Below, in pieces: positions 25,940-35,801 of a stretch of DNA of 64,000 bases. The translations under genes were made by a program, and so were the position numbers. Source of the stretch: Acetobacterium sp. GTDB taxonomy: Bacteria; Bacillota; Clostridia; Eubacteriales; Eubacteriaceae. The stretch lies in contig NZ_JAUSPS010000030.1 of NCBI RefSeq assembly GCF_030652775.1, positions 1 through 64,000 of the forward strand, written 5' to 3'. How positions within the stretch are numbered: position 1 is the first letter of the stretch; each line of letters opens with the position of its first letter. The notes under the pieces were generated by a model that ran no database searches, was not told the origin of the DNA, and was given only the letters and a program-made list of their open reading frames with translations.

Positions 25940-26170
25940 TTATTGGATAATTTCCAACATGACACGTTTATCTTCTTTCGTGGCAGCGGCTTTTATGACG
26001 GTACGAATTGCTTTTGCGATACGCCCCTGTTTTCCAATGACTTTGCCCATATCGTCGTCAGCAACTTTTAATTCCAAAACAATGGATTGTTCGCCTTCAA
26101 CTTCCTGGACAGATACCGCATCGGGGTGTTCAACAAGAGCTTTAGCGATAATTTCCACAAGTTCTTTCAT
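25940..26170 (-). CDS. khpA: KH-domain RNA-binding protein KhpA/YlqC
   Basis: This is a 76-residue single KH domain with [22 protein letters not shown], the GxxG RNA-binding loop. KhpA proteins pair with KhpB and influence cell division and small-RNA function in Bacillota. It is located directly after rpsP, the conserved place. SD AGGAGG favours the second ATG (26170). Confidence 0.92.
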   Translation of the reverse strand: MKELVEIIAKALVEHPDAVSVQEVEGEQSIVLELKVADDDMGKVIGKQGRIAKAIRTVIKAAATKEDKRVMLEIIQ

Positions 26171-26186
26171 CATTTACCTCCTGGTA

Positions 26187-26432
26187 CTACTCGATTACGT
26201 TTTCTCTTTTTAACAAATACTTAACGGTGTCCGTTGGTTTTGCGCCATTGGCCAACCATGCTTTGGCTTTATCTGCATCTACTTTTACGAGCGCAGGGTC
26301 AACACAAGGGTTGTAGTATCCAATTTCTTCGATGAACTTACCATCACGTGGTGCTCGTGCATCTGCAACAACGATTCTATAAAAAGGTTTTTTCTTTTTA
26401 CCCATTCTTTTTAATCTGATTTTAACTGCCAT
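26187..26432 (-). CDS. rpsP: 30S ribosomal protein S16
   Basis: The 81-residue S16 protein starts [41 protein letters not shown], the family signature. The longer frame (start 26471) adds a non-conserved extension; GGGGG before ATG 26432 marks the true start. It is part of the ffh-rpsP-khpA-rimM-trmD group. Confidence 0.96.
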   Translation of the reverse strand: MAVKIRLKRMGKKKKPFYRIVVADARAPRDGKFIEEIGYYNPCVDPALVKVDADKAKAWLANGAKPTDTVKYLLKRENVIE

Positions 26433-26493
26433 GTTCGTTCCCCCTTTCTTAACTTCTTTATCTAATGACAAAATGTCCTTGATAACAATAATT

Positions 26494-27831
26494 TTACATA
26501 AATGGAAGCTTCATGCGTCCTTTTTTAGCCATGCTCGGATTTGACATTTGTTTCATCATCTTTTTGGATTGTTCAAATCCCTTTAACAACCGGTTCACAT
26601 CCGCAACCATGGTGCCGCTTCCCAACGCGATTCGTCTTCGTCTGCTGGCATTAATGATCCCTGGCTTATGTCGTTCTTCCTGCGTCATGGATAAGATGAT
26701 GGCCTCGGTTTTTTTGGTATCAGCGCCAGATAAATCCACATTCTTCAATGCTTTTTTATTGGCTCCCGGCATCATTTCCAGTAAACTGCTGATGGAGCCC
26801 ATACTTTCGATCTGCTTGATCTGATCCAAAAAATCATTAAGATCAAAATCCTGATTTCTGAACTTTTCTTCCAGTTCTTTGGCTTTTTCGTCATCCATCA
26901 TACTTTGGGCTTTGTCAATAAAGGATAATACATCCCCCATTCCCAAAATTCGCGATGCCATCCGATCTGGATAAAAGAGTTCAATATCAGTTAATTTTTC
27001 ACCGGTTCCAATGTATTTTATGGCTTTGCCAATCGTATAGGTAATCGATAAGGCCGCCCCACCACGGGTATCTCCGTCCAGTTTAGTCAGGATTACCCCC
27101 GAAATATCAAGGAGGCGATTAAACTCGTTGGCAACATTGACCGATTCCTGCCCGGTCATCCCATCAACGGTTAATAAAATCTCCGTAGGATTAATAGTAT
27201 CTTTGATATTGACCAGTTCATCCATGAGTGCTTCATCTATTTGCAATCGACCAGCGGTATCAATGATCACCAGATCATAATGGCCTTCGATCGCTTTTTG
27301 CAGTCCCCGTTTGGCAATGCCCACCGGATCTTTTACATCATGTTCAGAATAGACGTCAATCTTTAATTCATCCCCGAGAATTTCCAACTGTTTAATTGCC
27401 GCTGGACGATAAACGTCACAGGCAACCAGCAAGGGTTTGAATTTTTTTTCTTTACGCAACAGGTTGGCCAGCTTGGCCGCTGTGGTTGTTTTACCAGCCC
27501 CCTGGAGACCTACCATCATATAAACATTCTGGCGTCCCTGGACAAAGTCCATGCGCTCAATTTCGCCACCCAGAAGGGTTGTCATTTCATCTTTAACAAT
27601 TTTTATAAACTGTTGTCCCGGGGTCAGGCTGCTAAGCACCTCTTGCCCAATCGCTCGTTCGCCGATATTTTTGGTGAACTGCTTAACAACTTTGAAATTG
27701 ACATCGGCTTCTAAAAGAGCCATTTTAATTTCCCGATTGACTTCCTGGATGTCTTTTTCGTTTAATTTTCCTTTGCGCTTTAATTGGGAGAAAATAGTTT
27801 GAAATTTTTCATTTAATCCTTCAAAGATCAT
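26494..27831 (-). CDS. ffh: Signal recognition particle protein Ffh
   Basis: The 445-residue SRP GTPase has the N domain (residues 1-90), then the G domain with [34 protein letters not shown] and [10 protein letters not shown]. The methionine-rich M domain at the C-terminus ([37 protein letters not shown]) binds 4.5S RNA and signal sequences. SD GAGG lies within the end of ylxM, so the two are coupled. Confidence 0.96.
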   Translation of the reverse strand: MIFEGLNEKFQTIFSQLKRKGKLNEKDIQEVNREIKMALLEADVNFKVVKQFTKNIGERAIGQEVLSSLTPGQQFIKIVKDEMTTLLGGEIERMDFVQGRQNVYMMVGLQGAGKTTTAAKLANLLRKEKKFKPLLVACDVYRPAAIKQLEILGDELKIDVYSEHDVKDPVGIAKRGLQKAIEGHYDLVIIDTAGRLQIDEALMDELVNIKDTINPTEILLTVDGMTGQESVNVANEFNRLLDISGVILTKLDGDTRGGAALSITYTIGKAIKYIGTGEKLTDIELFYPDRMASRILGMGDVLSFIDKAQSMMDDEKAKELEEKFRNQDFDLNDFLDQIKQIESMGSISSLLEMMPGANKKALKNVDLSGADTKKTEAIILSMTQEERHKPGIINASRRRRIALGSGTMVADVNRLLKGFEQSKKMMKQMSNPSMAKKGRMKLPFM

Positions 27832-27840
27832 CTGTCACCT

Positions 27841-28197
27841 CTAGTTTTCTTCACTGACATTTTTCAGTTTTTCAACCACCAGCATCAATTCAGATTTAAG
27901 CCGTTCGTCTTTTTCCCGATCAGCACAATCCAATAAAACTTTCTCAATTTCTTCCAGAAGAATTTGAGATTTTAAAAACCTGGCGATGAGTCCCAGTTTT
28001 TCTTCATAGGCTTCCATCATGGCTTTAGAGCGTTTAATGACATCAAAAATACCCTGCCGGGTAACTGCCATCACCTCGGCAATTTCTGCCAGGCTATAGT
28101 CATCGTCGTAGTAATACTCTAAGATCTGCTTCTGTTTAGTGGTTAGCAGTTCACCATAAAAATCAAATAAATACTGTTCCCCTACTTTTTTTTCCAT
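27841..28197 (-). CDS. ylxM: YlxM/p13-like helix-turn-helix protein (UPF0122)
   Basis: The 118-residue protein has a sigma-factor-4-like HTH: LLTTKQKQILEYYYDDDYSLAEIAEVMAVTRQGIFDVIKRS. It sits directly before ffh, the standard place for YlxM, which modulates the SRP system in streptococci. The start was set at ATG 28197 because AAGG lies 5 bases upstream; the earlier ATGs have no SD. Confidence 0.88.
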   Translation of the reverse strand: MEKKVGEQYLFDFYGELLTTKQKQILEYYYDDDYSLAEIAEVMAVTRQGIFDVIKRSKAMMEAYEEKLGLIARFLKSQILLEEIEKVLLDCADREKDERLKSELMLVVEKLKNVSEEN

Positions 28198-28245
28198 ATG
28201 CACCTTCATCATCGTCGTAAAGGAAATTTACTTGACGACCTCATT

Positions 28246-28274
28246 ATTGTAAGTCTTGGCAGCAAAAATGTCAA
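28246..28274 (-). promoter_or_regulatory. Promoter of the ylxM-ffh-rpsP-khpA-rimM-trmD group
   Basis: Perfect TTGACA (28269-28274), 17-base spacer, TACAAT (28246-28251), about 50 bases before the ylxM start. Confidence 0.8.
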
Positions 28275-28323
28275 GCTTTTATTAGCGTTATTCTGGACAT
28301 TTCTTCAAAATCTTAAAGACCCT

Positions 28324-29226
28324 TTACTCAAATAACAGATCGACAAATTTCTTGGGATCAAAATCGATGAGATCCTCTGATTTTTCACCAATGCCAACAT
28401 ATTCAATGGGAATCTGCATTTCATCAATAATCGAAATCGCGATGCCGCCTTTGGCGGTTCCATCCAGCTTAGTCAGGACAATCCCCTTGATTTCGACACA
28501 CTCATGAAAGACCTTGGCCTGGTTAATGGCATTCTGACCAGTGGTGGCGTCTAATACCATTAAATTATGAATCGAGAACCCTTCACCTTCCCGATTAATC
28601 ACCCGGCTGATCTTTTCAAGTTCCTTCATCAGGTTAACCTTGTTATGCAGACGGCCAGCGGTATCGCAAATCAGAATATCGGCCTTACGAGCCCGGGCTG
28701 CGCCAATGGCATCAAAAATAACTGAGCTTGGATCTGCACCGGTAGTGCTTTTAATAATATCTACCCCAACTCGTCTCGCCCATTCATCCAGTTGTTCCAC
28801 CGCCGCGGCCCGAAAAGTATCGGCGGCCGCAATAACAACTTTTTTACCTTCTTTTTTATAGCGCTCGGAAAGCTTGGCAATTGAGGTGGTTTTTCCCACC
28901 CCGTTAACGCCAACAATCAGCATAATCGTCGGTAGCTGTGGTTTTTCGGTTTCCACCTGAACCATCTCAACCAGAATTTCTTTGAGAAAGCCCATTACTT
29001 CTTCCTTGCTTTTTGAGCGGGTTTCCTTAATCTTAGCCCGCAGCGCCGCCGTGATTTTCACTGAGGTTTGAGCACCTAAATCCGAGAGAATCAGGGTTTC
29101 CTCGAGCTCGTCAAAGAAATCATCATCAAAGCTTCCCATATACATGACATTTTCAATTTTCTCCTTGAAATTGTCCGCCGTTTTGAACAGTTTGTTGCGC
29201 ATCCGTTCATATAAACTTAATTCCAT
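28324..29226 (-). CDS. ftsY: SRP receptor FtsY
   Basis: The 300-residue NG-domain GTPase receives Ffh-ribosome complexes at the membrane. It contains [54 protein letters not shown] and [10 protein letters not shown]. The long acidic A domain of E. coli FtsY is absent, as usual in Bacillota. It lies downstream of smc in the rnc-smc-ftsY order. Confidence 0.95.
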   Translation of the reverse strand: MELSLYERMRNKLFKTADNFKEKIENVMYMGSFDDDFFDELEETLILSDLGAQTSVKITAALRAKIKETRSKSKEEVMGFLKEILVEMVQVETEKPQLPTIMLIVGVNGVGKTTSIAKLSERYKKEGKKVVIAAADTFRAAAVEQLDEWARRVGVDIIKSTTGADPSSVIFDAIGAARARKADILICDTAGRLHNKVNLMKELEKISRVINREGEGFSIHNLMVLDATTGQNAINQAKVFHECVEIKGIVLTKLDGTAKGGIAISIIDEMQIPIEYVGIGEKSEDLIDFDPKKFVDLLFE

Positions 29227-29312
29227 AATTGCCTCCTTCGTTTTAACCCCTTAGAACCTTGCCTAAGTGAGTATTATTTGGGGTTAGTTTGAAATTTCCC
29301 CTGACCATCATT

Positions 29313-32300
29313 TTAAGCGTAATCCGTCAGTCGAACCGACACCAATTGGGACACCCCATCCTTGGACATCGACACCCCATAGAGATTGTCGCACACTTCC
29401 AGGGTGGTACGACGGTGAGTGATCGTGATGAACTGATTATGTTCCGCGACTTTTTTGAGATAGGTGATGTAACGGTATATATTATGATCGTCCAGAGCGG
29501 CGTCCACCTCATCAATCACACAAAAAGGGGACGGATTAATTTCCAAAAAGGAAAAGAGCAGAGCAATAGCAACCATTGACTTTTCACCTCCGGAAAGCAG
29601 GGAAATATGGCGCAGCCGTTTTCCTGGCGGCTGCGCCACCAGTTCAATTCCCCCTTCCAGCACGCCGGTGGGATCGGTAAACTCCAGATAAGCCCGGCCG
29701 CCTTCAAATAAAATGCTGAAGATTCGGGTAAAGTTCTCCTGAAGTTTGATAAAGTTAGCCTTAAACTGCTCGGTCATGGCGTCATACAGGGTATTGATAA
29801 TGTCTAACAACTCACTTTTTCCGGCTTTGAGATCATCCATTTGCTCTTTCATAAAGTCATGCCGGGTGAGAATTTCCTCGTACTCTTCAATGGCGTTGAG
29901 ATTCACGTTCCCCAATGCGCCAATTTTTTCTCTTAAGGTACGCTGACGTTCTTCGGATAAATCCAGCTCATCAAGCCGGTGCTCTGCCTCCAGCTGCTGA
30001 TAGGCATCTTCGGCCATTAAAAAGTTGATTTCATAGCTCTTGTAGATATTCTCTTCCCAATGGTTCATCTGCAACTGCAGACTGTTTAATTGGGTGGAAA
30101 TGGTATTTTTCCTGTCGTTGTCAATAATCAATTGATGATTGTCATTTTTTATTTCTTCCTGCAGCGTTTCCAGTCGCTGAGCGTTGGTTTTTTGAAGCTC
30201 CGCCGCTTGTTTATTTTTGTCTCGATGGGATTCAATCATCTTGCTTAAGCGTTGGTGATCAGCCCCAAGTTTTTCCTGAAGCCGGGTTAGTTCCTGGGAG
30301 TCATTCTGATAGCCCCCTATCTCTGCTTCCAGAGCGCTTTTTCTGGCCGTCTGGTGCGTCAATTGTTCCTGCATCAAGACGATTTGCTGATCAAACCCAG
30401 CAATTTCGCCTTTGATTTGGGTGATAATCATTTGGCTTTCTGATATTTTTAAACGAAAATCATCCAGCTGCTGTCTGATCTCCTGAGCCTGATCATCAGA
30501 TTCCTGACCCTTTGTGGCTTCTTTGGCCTGATTGTATGCCGCTTCGATTTCCGTTAGCTCATTGTTTAACTGTTCCTGTTTCTGACTGAGCGTCTGCAGT
30601 TTTTGTCTTTGCACCGAAATCGCCTGAGTGCTCTCACGCTGCTTTCCGGTCAGATCTTCAATCGTTTTATTTTTCTCCCACAGGGCTTGTTTGCAGCGAT
30701 TATACTGATTTTCCAGCTCTTTTAACTGCTCAACCGCCTGGGTCAATGCTTTTTGTGAGATCACATCCTGGCTCTTGATCGCATCCATCGCTATTTTTTG
30801 CTGATCCATTTCTTTTTCGAGATTCTGGATTTCGATTTTTTTAGAAAGTGGCGACTGTCGGTTATCCTTGCTTTGTCCCCCGACAATGGCTCCGCCGGGA
30901 TAAAACAGTTCACCTTCCAGGGTGACAACTGTAAATTTAGACGCCATTTTCTTCTGAATATCTTTTCCCGAAGCAAAGTCTCTGGCGACGATGATTCGTC
31001 CCAAAAGACTTTCAATGGCAGACGTATAGGCTGTATCGGTTTTAACCAGGTCACTGGCAATTCCCTCCACCCCGGGAATATTTTTAATGATTGCTCGGGT
31101 TCGGTCATCGATTGAACTGTATTTTAAATTATCCAGGGGTAAAAATGTTGCCCGACCAAGGCGCTCTTGCTTTAGCAGATTAATACAATCGCTGGCAACC
31201 TTGACGCTGGCAACGACAATATTCTGACTTTTTGCGCCTAAGGCAATATCAATGGCCTGGAGATATCTGGCTTCAGTAGAGATGAGTTCGCCAACCGGCC
31301 CGTAAACCTCATGGATCACCGCACCCAACAACTTTTCCGAAGTCATCAGTTTTCGAATAGTCGGAAAATAATCCTGATAATTTTTTTGAATATTTTTTAA
31401 ATACTCCACCTTGGAAGCATTAACCTTTAAATTATTAGAAATCAGATGGGTCTGATTCTGAAGTTTCTGCTGTTCGCTCAAATCATTATTATATTGGGTT
31501 TGCAACAGTTTATAGCGGTCTTCCCGTTGCTTTTTTTCTGCCAACAGACTACTCATCTCTTGTTTTTGCTGCTTTAGATCGGCAGCGACTTGATCCTGAC
31601 TGACCCCAGTTTCATCCAGATATTTCTCAATAAAAGACGCCTCAGTCTTTGCCGCCTGAATCGAAGTTTTAACTTCAAAACGCTTGATTTCAAGTTTTTC
31701 ACAAAGCGATTGCTGATTTAGAATGGCATCTTGAGTGGCTTTGATCCGTTTTTTTTCTTGCTGTTCTTGATGTAATAAAAGATTAAGGGTGTTTTCCAGT
31801 TCACTCCAGGCCGACTCCTGGGTCTTAAGATTTTGCACCAGGACGTTCTTTTCAAGTTCCAGCCCATTGATCCGCTTAAGCGTTGCAGCCATTCGGGTTA
31901 ACAAGCTTTCACCTTCAGTTTTTAAGCGTTCCTGGGTTATTTCATTGGCTTCAAACTGACTTTTACAACGGATATCTTCCCGCTGAACCTGATCGAAGTC
32001 AGCTCTGAGCGCCGATAGATTTTTCTTTTCCGCATCGGCTAACAGATCCAACTCCCGATTCTCGATGGTCAGTTTCTGATACAGCTCATCTTTTTTCTGG
32101 ATCGTTGCCTCGATTTGTTCGCAGCTTTTTAGTTGGTCTTCAAGATTCTTTTTTAATTCTTCCAGTTCCGTGACGGCACGGCTCATTTTCCGATAAAAGA
32201 TCACCATATCAACGGTCTTTAATTCCTCATGAAGGGTTAACCAGCTTTTAGCCTTCCGGGACTGGTTTTTTAAAGGTCCCACTTGTTTTTCGATTTCTGT

Positions 32301-32885
32301 CATAATATCCCGAAGTCGATCCAAATGCCCCTGGGTTTGCTCCAGTTTTTTTTCAGCTTCATTCTTTTTTGTTTTATAGGAAACAATGCCCACTGCTTCT
32401 TCAAAAATATTCCGCAGCTCAGTGGGACTGCTCGACAAAATATTTTCAATACTACCCTGGCTGATCAATGAATAACCGTTTTTTCCCAAACCGGTATCCA
32501 TAAAAATACTGTGAATCTCTTTTAGTTTGCAGCTTTTTTTATTAATGGCATAGTCACTTTCCCCGGATCTGAATAGTTTGCGTGAAATCGCTATTTCCTG
32601 GGGATAGTTTTCCAACGAGCCATCTTTATTGTCTAAAATCAAAACAACCTCGGCATAACCAGAGGCTTGTTTTTTTTCTGTTCCTGAGAAGATAACATCT
32701 TCCATTTTTTTGCCCCGCAGGGATTTAATACTCTGCTCACCCAAGACCCATTTAATGGCGTCGGTGATATTACTTTTTCCGCTGCCGTTAGGGCCGACAA
32801 TTGCAGAAATACCTTCTGAAAACTCAAGGCTTACAGGGTCTGCAAATGATTTAAACCCCGACAATCGCAATTTTTTTAAATACAA
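29313..32885 (-). CDS. smc: Chromosome condensation protein SMC
   Basis: The 1190-residue ATPase has an N-terminal Walker A (VGPNGSGKSNITDAIKWVLGEQ) and the first coiled coil from about residue 170 to 500. A hinge follows (about 510-670, with YGPVGELISTEARYLQAIDIALGAKSQNIVV and LPLDNLKYS). The second coiled coil and a C-terminal head with LLSGGEKSMVAIALLFSFLEINPSPFCVIDEVDAALDD (signature and Walker B) complete it. It is the core of the SMC-ScpAB complex. The start is TTG with SD GAGGTG; the rnc stop is 10 bases upstream. Confidence 0.96.
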   Translation of the reverse strand: MYLKKLRLSGFKSFADPVSLEFSEGISAIVGPNGSGKSNITDAIKWVLGEQSIKSLRGKKMEDVIFSGTEKKQASGYAEVVLILDNKDGSLENYPQEIAISRKLFRSGESDYAINKKSCKLKEIHSIFMDTGLGKNGYSLISQGSIENILSSSPTELRNIFEEAVGIVSYKTKKNEAEKKLEQTQGHLDRLRDIMTEIEKQVGPLKNQSRKAKSWLTLHEELKTVDMVIFYRKMSRAVTELEELKKNLEDQLKSCEQIEATIQKKDELYQKLTIENRELDLLADAEKKNLSALRADFDQVQREDIRCKSQFEANEITQERLKTEGESLLTRMAATLKRINGLELEKNVLVQNLKTQESAWSELENTLNLLLHQEQQEKKRIKATQDAILNQQSLCEKLEIKRFEVKTSIQAAKTEASFIEKYLDETGVSQDQVAADLKQQKQEMSSLLAEKKQREDRYKLLQTQYNNDLSEQQKLQNQTHLISNNLKVNASKVEYLKNIQKNYQDYFPTIRKLMTSEKLLGAVIHEVYGPVGELISTEARYLQAIDIALGAKSQNIVVASVKVASDCINLLKQERLGRATFLPLDNLKYSSIDDRTRAIIKNIPGVEGIASDLVKTDTAYTSAIESLLGRIIVARDFASGKDIQKKMASKFTVVTLEGELFYPGGAIVGGQSKDNRQSPLSKKIEIQNLEKEMDQQKIAMDAIKSQDVISQKALTQAVEQLKELENQYNRCKQALWEKNKTIEDLTGKQRESTQAISVQRQKLQTLSQKQEQLNNELTEIEAAYNQAKEATKGQESDDQAQEIRQQLDDFRLKISESQMIITQIKGEIAGFDQQIVLMQEQLTHQTARKSALEAEIGGYQNDSQELTRLQEKLGADHQRLSKMIESHRDKNKQAAELQKTNAQRLETLQEEIKNDNHQLIIDNDRKNTISTQLNSLQLQMNHWEENIYKSYEINFLMAEDAYQQLEAEHRLDELDLSEERQRTLREKIGALGNVNLNAIEEYEEILTRHDFMKEQMDDLKAGKSELLDIINTLYDAMTEQFKANFIKLQENFTRIFSILFEGGRAYLEFTDPTGVLEGGIELVAQPPGKRLRHISLLSGGEKSMVAIALLFSFLEINPSPFCVIDEVDAALDDHNIYRYITYLKKVAEHNQFITITHRRTTLEVCDNLYGVSMSKDGVSQLVSVRLTDYA

Positions 32886-32894
32886 GCCCGCACC

Positions 32895-33560
32895 TCAATT
32901 TAGTTTTTTAGTCTTAAGTAAATAGTTTTTGGCAGCGTCCTGCTCGCCTTCTTTTTTGCTTTTGCCAATGCCATGGCTCACACAATCACCATTAAAGATC
33001 AATTTAATATAAAAGGTCTTGTTGTGTTCGGGTCCTTCGGAACGATCCAGGACATACTCAATGACATTGTCATTGTTTTTCTGAATATACTCCTGCAGCT
33101 CCGTTTTATAGTCTTTAACCAGGGCACCGGACAACGCCAACTGGATATTGCTTTCTAACACTTTCAGAACGACTTTCCGGGTTATTTCGAAATTGCTGTC
33201 TAAAAAAACAGCCCCGATCAGGGCCTCAAATGCATTGGCAAGATTCGATTTTCGCTGTCGCCCTCCGGTGACAATTTCACCCTTTCCCAAGAAGATATGA
33301 TCCCCCAACTGGAGCTCATAGGCAGCCTTGGAAAGCGACTCGGCACATACAATATTGGAACGGATTTTCGTCATTTTACCCTCGGATAATTTGTGAGATA
33401 AAAATAAATACTCACTGATAATCAGTTCCAATACTGCATCCCCCAAGAATTCAAGTCGTTCGTTGTTGGTTGAATTTCCTGAATGTGAACTATGCGTTAA
33501 TGCTACTTTTAATAAATCCTTTTTTTTGAAACGGTAATCGATTTTTTCTTCGATTGTCAC
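32895..33560 (-). CDS. rnc: Ribonuclease III
   Basis: The 221-residue double-strand RNA endonuclease has the signature NNERLEFLGDAVLELIISEYLF in the catalytic domain, the second acidic site in FEALIGAVFLDSNFE, and a C-terminal dsRNA-binding domain (about residues 150-220). The start is GTG with SD GGGGGG. It lies directly before smc. Confidence 0.95.
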   Translation of the reverse strand: MTIEEKIDYRFKKKDLLKVALTHSSHSGNSTNNERLEFLGDAVLELIISEYLFLSHKLSEGKMTKIRSNIVCAESLSKAAYELQLGDHIFLGKGEIVTGGRQRKSNLANAFEALIGAVFLDSNFEITRKVVLKVLESNIQLALSGALVKDYKTELQEYIQKNNDNVIEYVLDRSEGPEHNKTFYIKLIFNGDCVSHGIGKSKKEGEQDAAKNYLLKTKKLN

Positions 33561-33670
33561 TTAATATCCCCCCTTATCGATTACGAGATGTCACCTGGAC
33601 ATTTCTCGCTATTCCCCATCAAAAAAACCAAACCGAACAAGACCTGGCGCAAATGTCCTAATTTATTGAA

Positions 33671-33704
33671 AAAGGGTGCCGGTGTTTCACAGCGACACCC
33701 TTTT
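33671..33704 (-). terminator. Intrinsic terminator after acpP
   Basis: Minus-strand stem AAGGGTG-tCG ... CGg-CACCCTT followed by a T-run, between acpP and rnc. Confidence 0.75.
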
Positions 33705-33710
33705 GTTTGC

Positions 33711-33935
33711 TTAGGAAATTGCGTTAATAATATCTTCAACGGTTTGAATATTTTCTAATGCACTTTCGTCAATTTTTGTTCCAAATTCATCTTCGAATGC
33801 CATAATCAGCTCAACTACATCCAGTGAATCTGCCTCCAGATCATCAATGAGTGAGGTTTCAAGGGTAATTTTTTCAATATCAACATCAAGTTGTTCTGAA
33901 ATAATTGCCGTAACTTTTAAAAATCGTTCATCCAT
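33711..33935 (-). CDS. acpP: Acyl carrier protein
   Basis: This 74-residue acidic four-helix protein has the phosphopantetheine site DLEADSLDVVELIMAFEDEFG; the Ser of DSL carries the cofactor. It is the carrier in fatty-acid synthesis. It starts 3 bases after plsX ends, with SD GGAGG. Confidence 0.95.
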   Translation of the reverse strand: MDERFLKVTAIISEQLDVDIEKITLETSLIDDLEADSLDVVELIMAFEDEFGTKIDESALENIQTVEDIINAIS

Positions 33936-33938
33936 GAC

Positions 33939-34934
33939 TTAAGCCTCCATATTTTTCGCATTATCGGTTATTTTTTGCAACACATCATTTTCAATAAACT
34001 TGATACTCTGTCTGACCGCATTTTTGATGGCAAAGGCATCACTGCTGCCATGAGCTTTAATAATGCCACCCTTTACGCCTAAAAAGGGGGCGCCGCCGTA
34101 TTCAGCATAGTCAAATTGTTTTTTAAAGCTTTTTAAATTGTCTTTAATCAGCATTCCTCCAATTTTACCTTTGGTATTGCTCATGATTGAGGTCTTCATT
34201 CCCTTAAGCAGAAACTCAGCAATGCCTTCGGTTAATTTCAATACGATGTTACCCGTAAATCCATCACAGACTAACACGTCGGCCTTTGTTTCGGGGATAT
34301 CGCGTGCTTCTACATTGCCCAAAAAATTAAATTCGCCAGCTTCTAAAAGCTCGTAGGCGGCTTTTACAAGACTATTGCCTTTTTTTGCTTCAGCACCGAT
34401 ATTAATCAGCCCGATCCCCGGATTTGTTTTACCTAAAACATTTTCTGAATAAATTTTTCCCAATTGGGCAAACTGTTCCAGATATTCTGGTTTGCAATCG
34501 GCATTGGCACCGGTATCGATGAGCACAAACACGCCATCTGTTTTGGGCAAAGTCGCCGCCAGAGCTGGCCGTTTAATACCCTTGATCCGACCCAATTTTA
34601 AAAGCCCGCCGGATAAAAGTGCTCCAGTGCTTCCTGCCGAAATCAGTACTGCATTTTCCCTGTTTTTCATTTCTTCCAACGCCACCACCAATGATGAATC
34701 CGGTTTTCGGCGAATCGCCATGGCCGGTTCTTCAGTATTTTCGATGACCGTTTCCGCATGTAGAATTTCTATTTTGTCATTAGGGTAATCGTATTTTGAA
34801 AGCTCATCTAAAATGGCTTGCCTGCGACCCACCAGGGTCAGCTTGACGTCATATTCTTTTACGGCATCAATAGCACCCTTGACGATTTCATAGGGCGCAT
34901 AATCGCCACCCATGGCATCTAAAAATATGTTCAA
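33939..34934 (-). CDS. plsX: Phosphate acyltransferase PlsX
   Basis: The 331-residue enzyme makes acyl-phosphate from acyl-ACP for phospholipid synthesis. Conserved blocks are FLDAMGGDYAPYEIVKGAIDA, ISAGSTGALLSGGLLKLGRIKGIKRPALAATLP and VCDGFTGNIVLKLTEG. The start is TTG with SD GGAGGG. A possible own promoter (TTTACT, 17 bases, GATAAT) lies in the gap after the rpmF terminator. Confidence 0.95.
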   Translation of the reverse strand: MNIFLDAMGGDYAPYEIVKGAIDAVKEYDVKLTLVGRRQAILDELSKYDYPNDKIEILHAETVIENTEEPAMAIRRKPDSSLVVALEEMKNRENAVLISAGSTGALLSGGLLKLGRIKGIKRPALAATLPKTDGVFVLIDTGANADCKPEYLEQFAQLGKIYSENVLGKTNPGIGLINIGAEAKKGNSLVKAAYELLEAGEFNFLGNVEARDIPETKADVLVCDGFTGNIVLKLTEGIAEFLLKGMKTSIMSNTKGKIGGMLIKDNLKSFKKQFDYAEYGGAPFLGVKGGIIKAHGSSDAFAIKNAVRQSIKFIENDVLQKITDNAKNMEA

Positions 34935-35040
34935 AATAAACGCCCTCCTTTATATCTGTCTATTATCCCAGAAAAAATCTATTCAGTAAATACTATCAGT
35001 AAAAATTATCCGGGTTAAAAATAATCCCAGATAGAGAAAA

Positions 35041-35060
35041 AACAGAGTCTAAACTCTGTT
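35041..35060 (-). terminator. Intrinsic terminator overlapping the end of rpmF
   Basis: Minus-strand stem AACAGAGT/ACTCTGTT followed by T6; the hairpin begins within the rpmF stop codon. Confidence 0.75.
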
Positions 35061-35239
35061 TATTCGTTAAAGCTGATAACGCTAACGTCTTTGTATGTGC
35101 CACAAGACTTGCAAACTCGATGAGGCAATTTAATTTCACCACATTTTGGACAAGTACTCATTCCTGGAATATTTAATTTGTAATGTGTTCTTCTTTTGTC
35201 TCTTCTGGACTTAGAAGTTTTTCTCTTTGGTACAGCCAT
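35060..35239 (-). CDS. rpmF: 50S ribosomal protein L32
   Basis: The 59-residue L32 protein starts [20 protein letters not shown] and contains two CxxC pairs ([18 protein letters not shown]), so it is the zinc-binding form. SD GGAGG points to ATG 35239 rather than the GTG one codon earlier. The yceD-rpmF-plsX order is conserved in bacteria. Confidence 0.96.
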   Translation of the reverse strand: MAVPKRKTSKSRRDKRRTHYKLNIPGMSTCPKCGEIKLPHRVCKSCGTYKDVSVISFNE

Positions 35240-35272
35240 CACTCACACCTCCTAATAGTAAAGTCATTTCAC

Positions 35273-35731
35273 TTACAATAAATTTTTCAACGCTTCAAAT
35301 CGCGGATCATAATCACCAAATTTGTCACATTCACATTGCTCGTGATTTAAATTATTGCCGCATTTTGGACACAAACCCGCACAATCTTCACTGCACAGTA
35401 CACGGAAAGGTTCATTAATATAAATGCATTCTTCAACGATGGGCAATAAATCAAGTATTGCTTCATCATCTTCAACCGTTACCGTATCCGTATAGTCATA
35501 AAGACAATTGATGGGGGTTGGTTCTAGGCAACGCGCACAGGGAAAGATCATGGTCATCTCAAGGGTGAAGGTCACCAGAAAATTACCTTTCGATATTTTC
35601 TCAATGGTTCCACGCACTAAGGCGCCATTTTCATCCAGTTCTCCCTCAATATCATTTAAATCCGTATTTTTTACAACAAATTCAAAAGGGATTATTTTTT
35701 CCTGCAATAGCTTATTGATTTCAAAATTCAT
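35273..35731 (-). CDS. YceD/DUF177 family protein
   Basis: The 152-residue YceD-family protein is a 23S rRNA accumulation factor whose gene travels with rpmF. It has CARCLEPTPINCLYDYTDTV in the middle and a cysteine cluster near the C-terminus (CSEDCAGLCPKCGNNLNHEQCEC), probably a zinc site typical of Gram-positive members. ATG 35731 with SD GGAG was chosen over a longer frame. Confidence 0.9.
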   Translation of the reverse strand: MNFEINKLLQEKIIPFEFVVKNTDLNDIEGELDENGALVRGTIEKISKGNFLVTFTLEMTMIFPCARCLEPTPINCLYDYTDTVTVEDDEAILDLLPIVEECIYINEPFRVLCSEDCAGLCPKCGNNLNHEQCECDKFGDYDPRFEALKNLL

Positions 35732-35742
35732 TTTATCACTCC

Positions 35743-35780
35743 AAACGGGCAATCATCATTATATAGACGATTACCCGTTT
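35743..35780. terminator. Hairpin between ackA and yceD
   Basis: Inverted repeat AAACGGGcAATCaTC ... GAcGATTaCCCGTTT. Only a short T-run follows on the minus strand, so it may be a weak terminator of ackA or an RNA-stability hairpin. It ends 12 bases before the yceD start. Confidence 0.5.
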
Positions 35781-35801
35781 TGTCAAGTGAAATACTTTAC
35801 A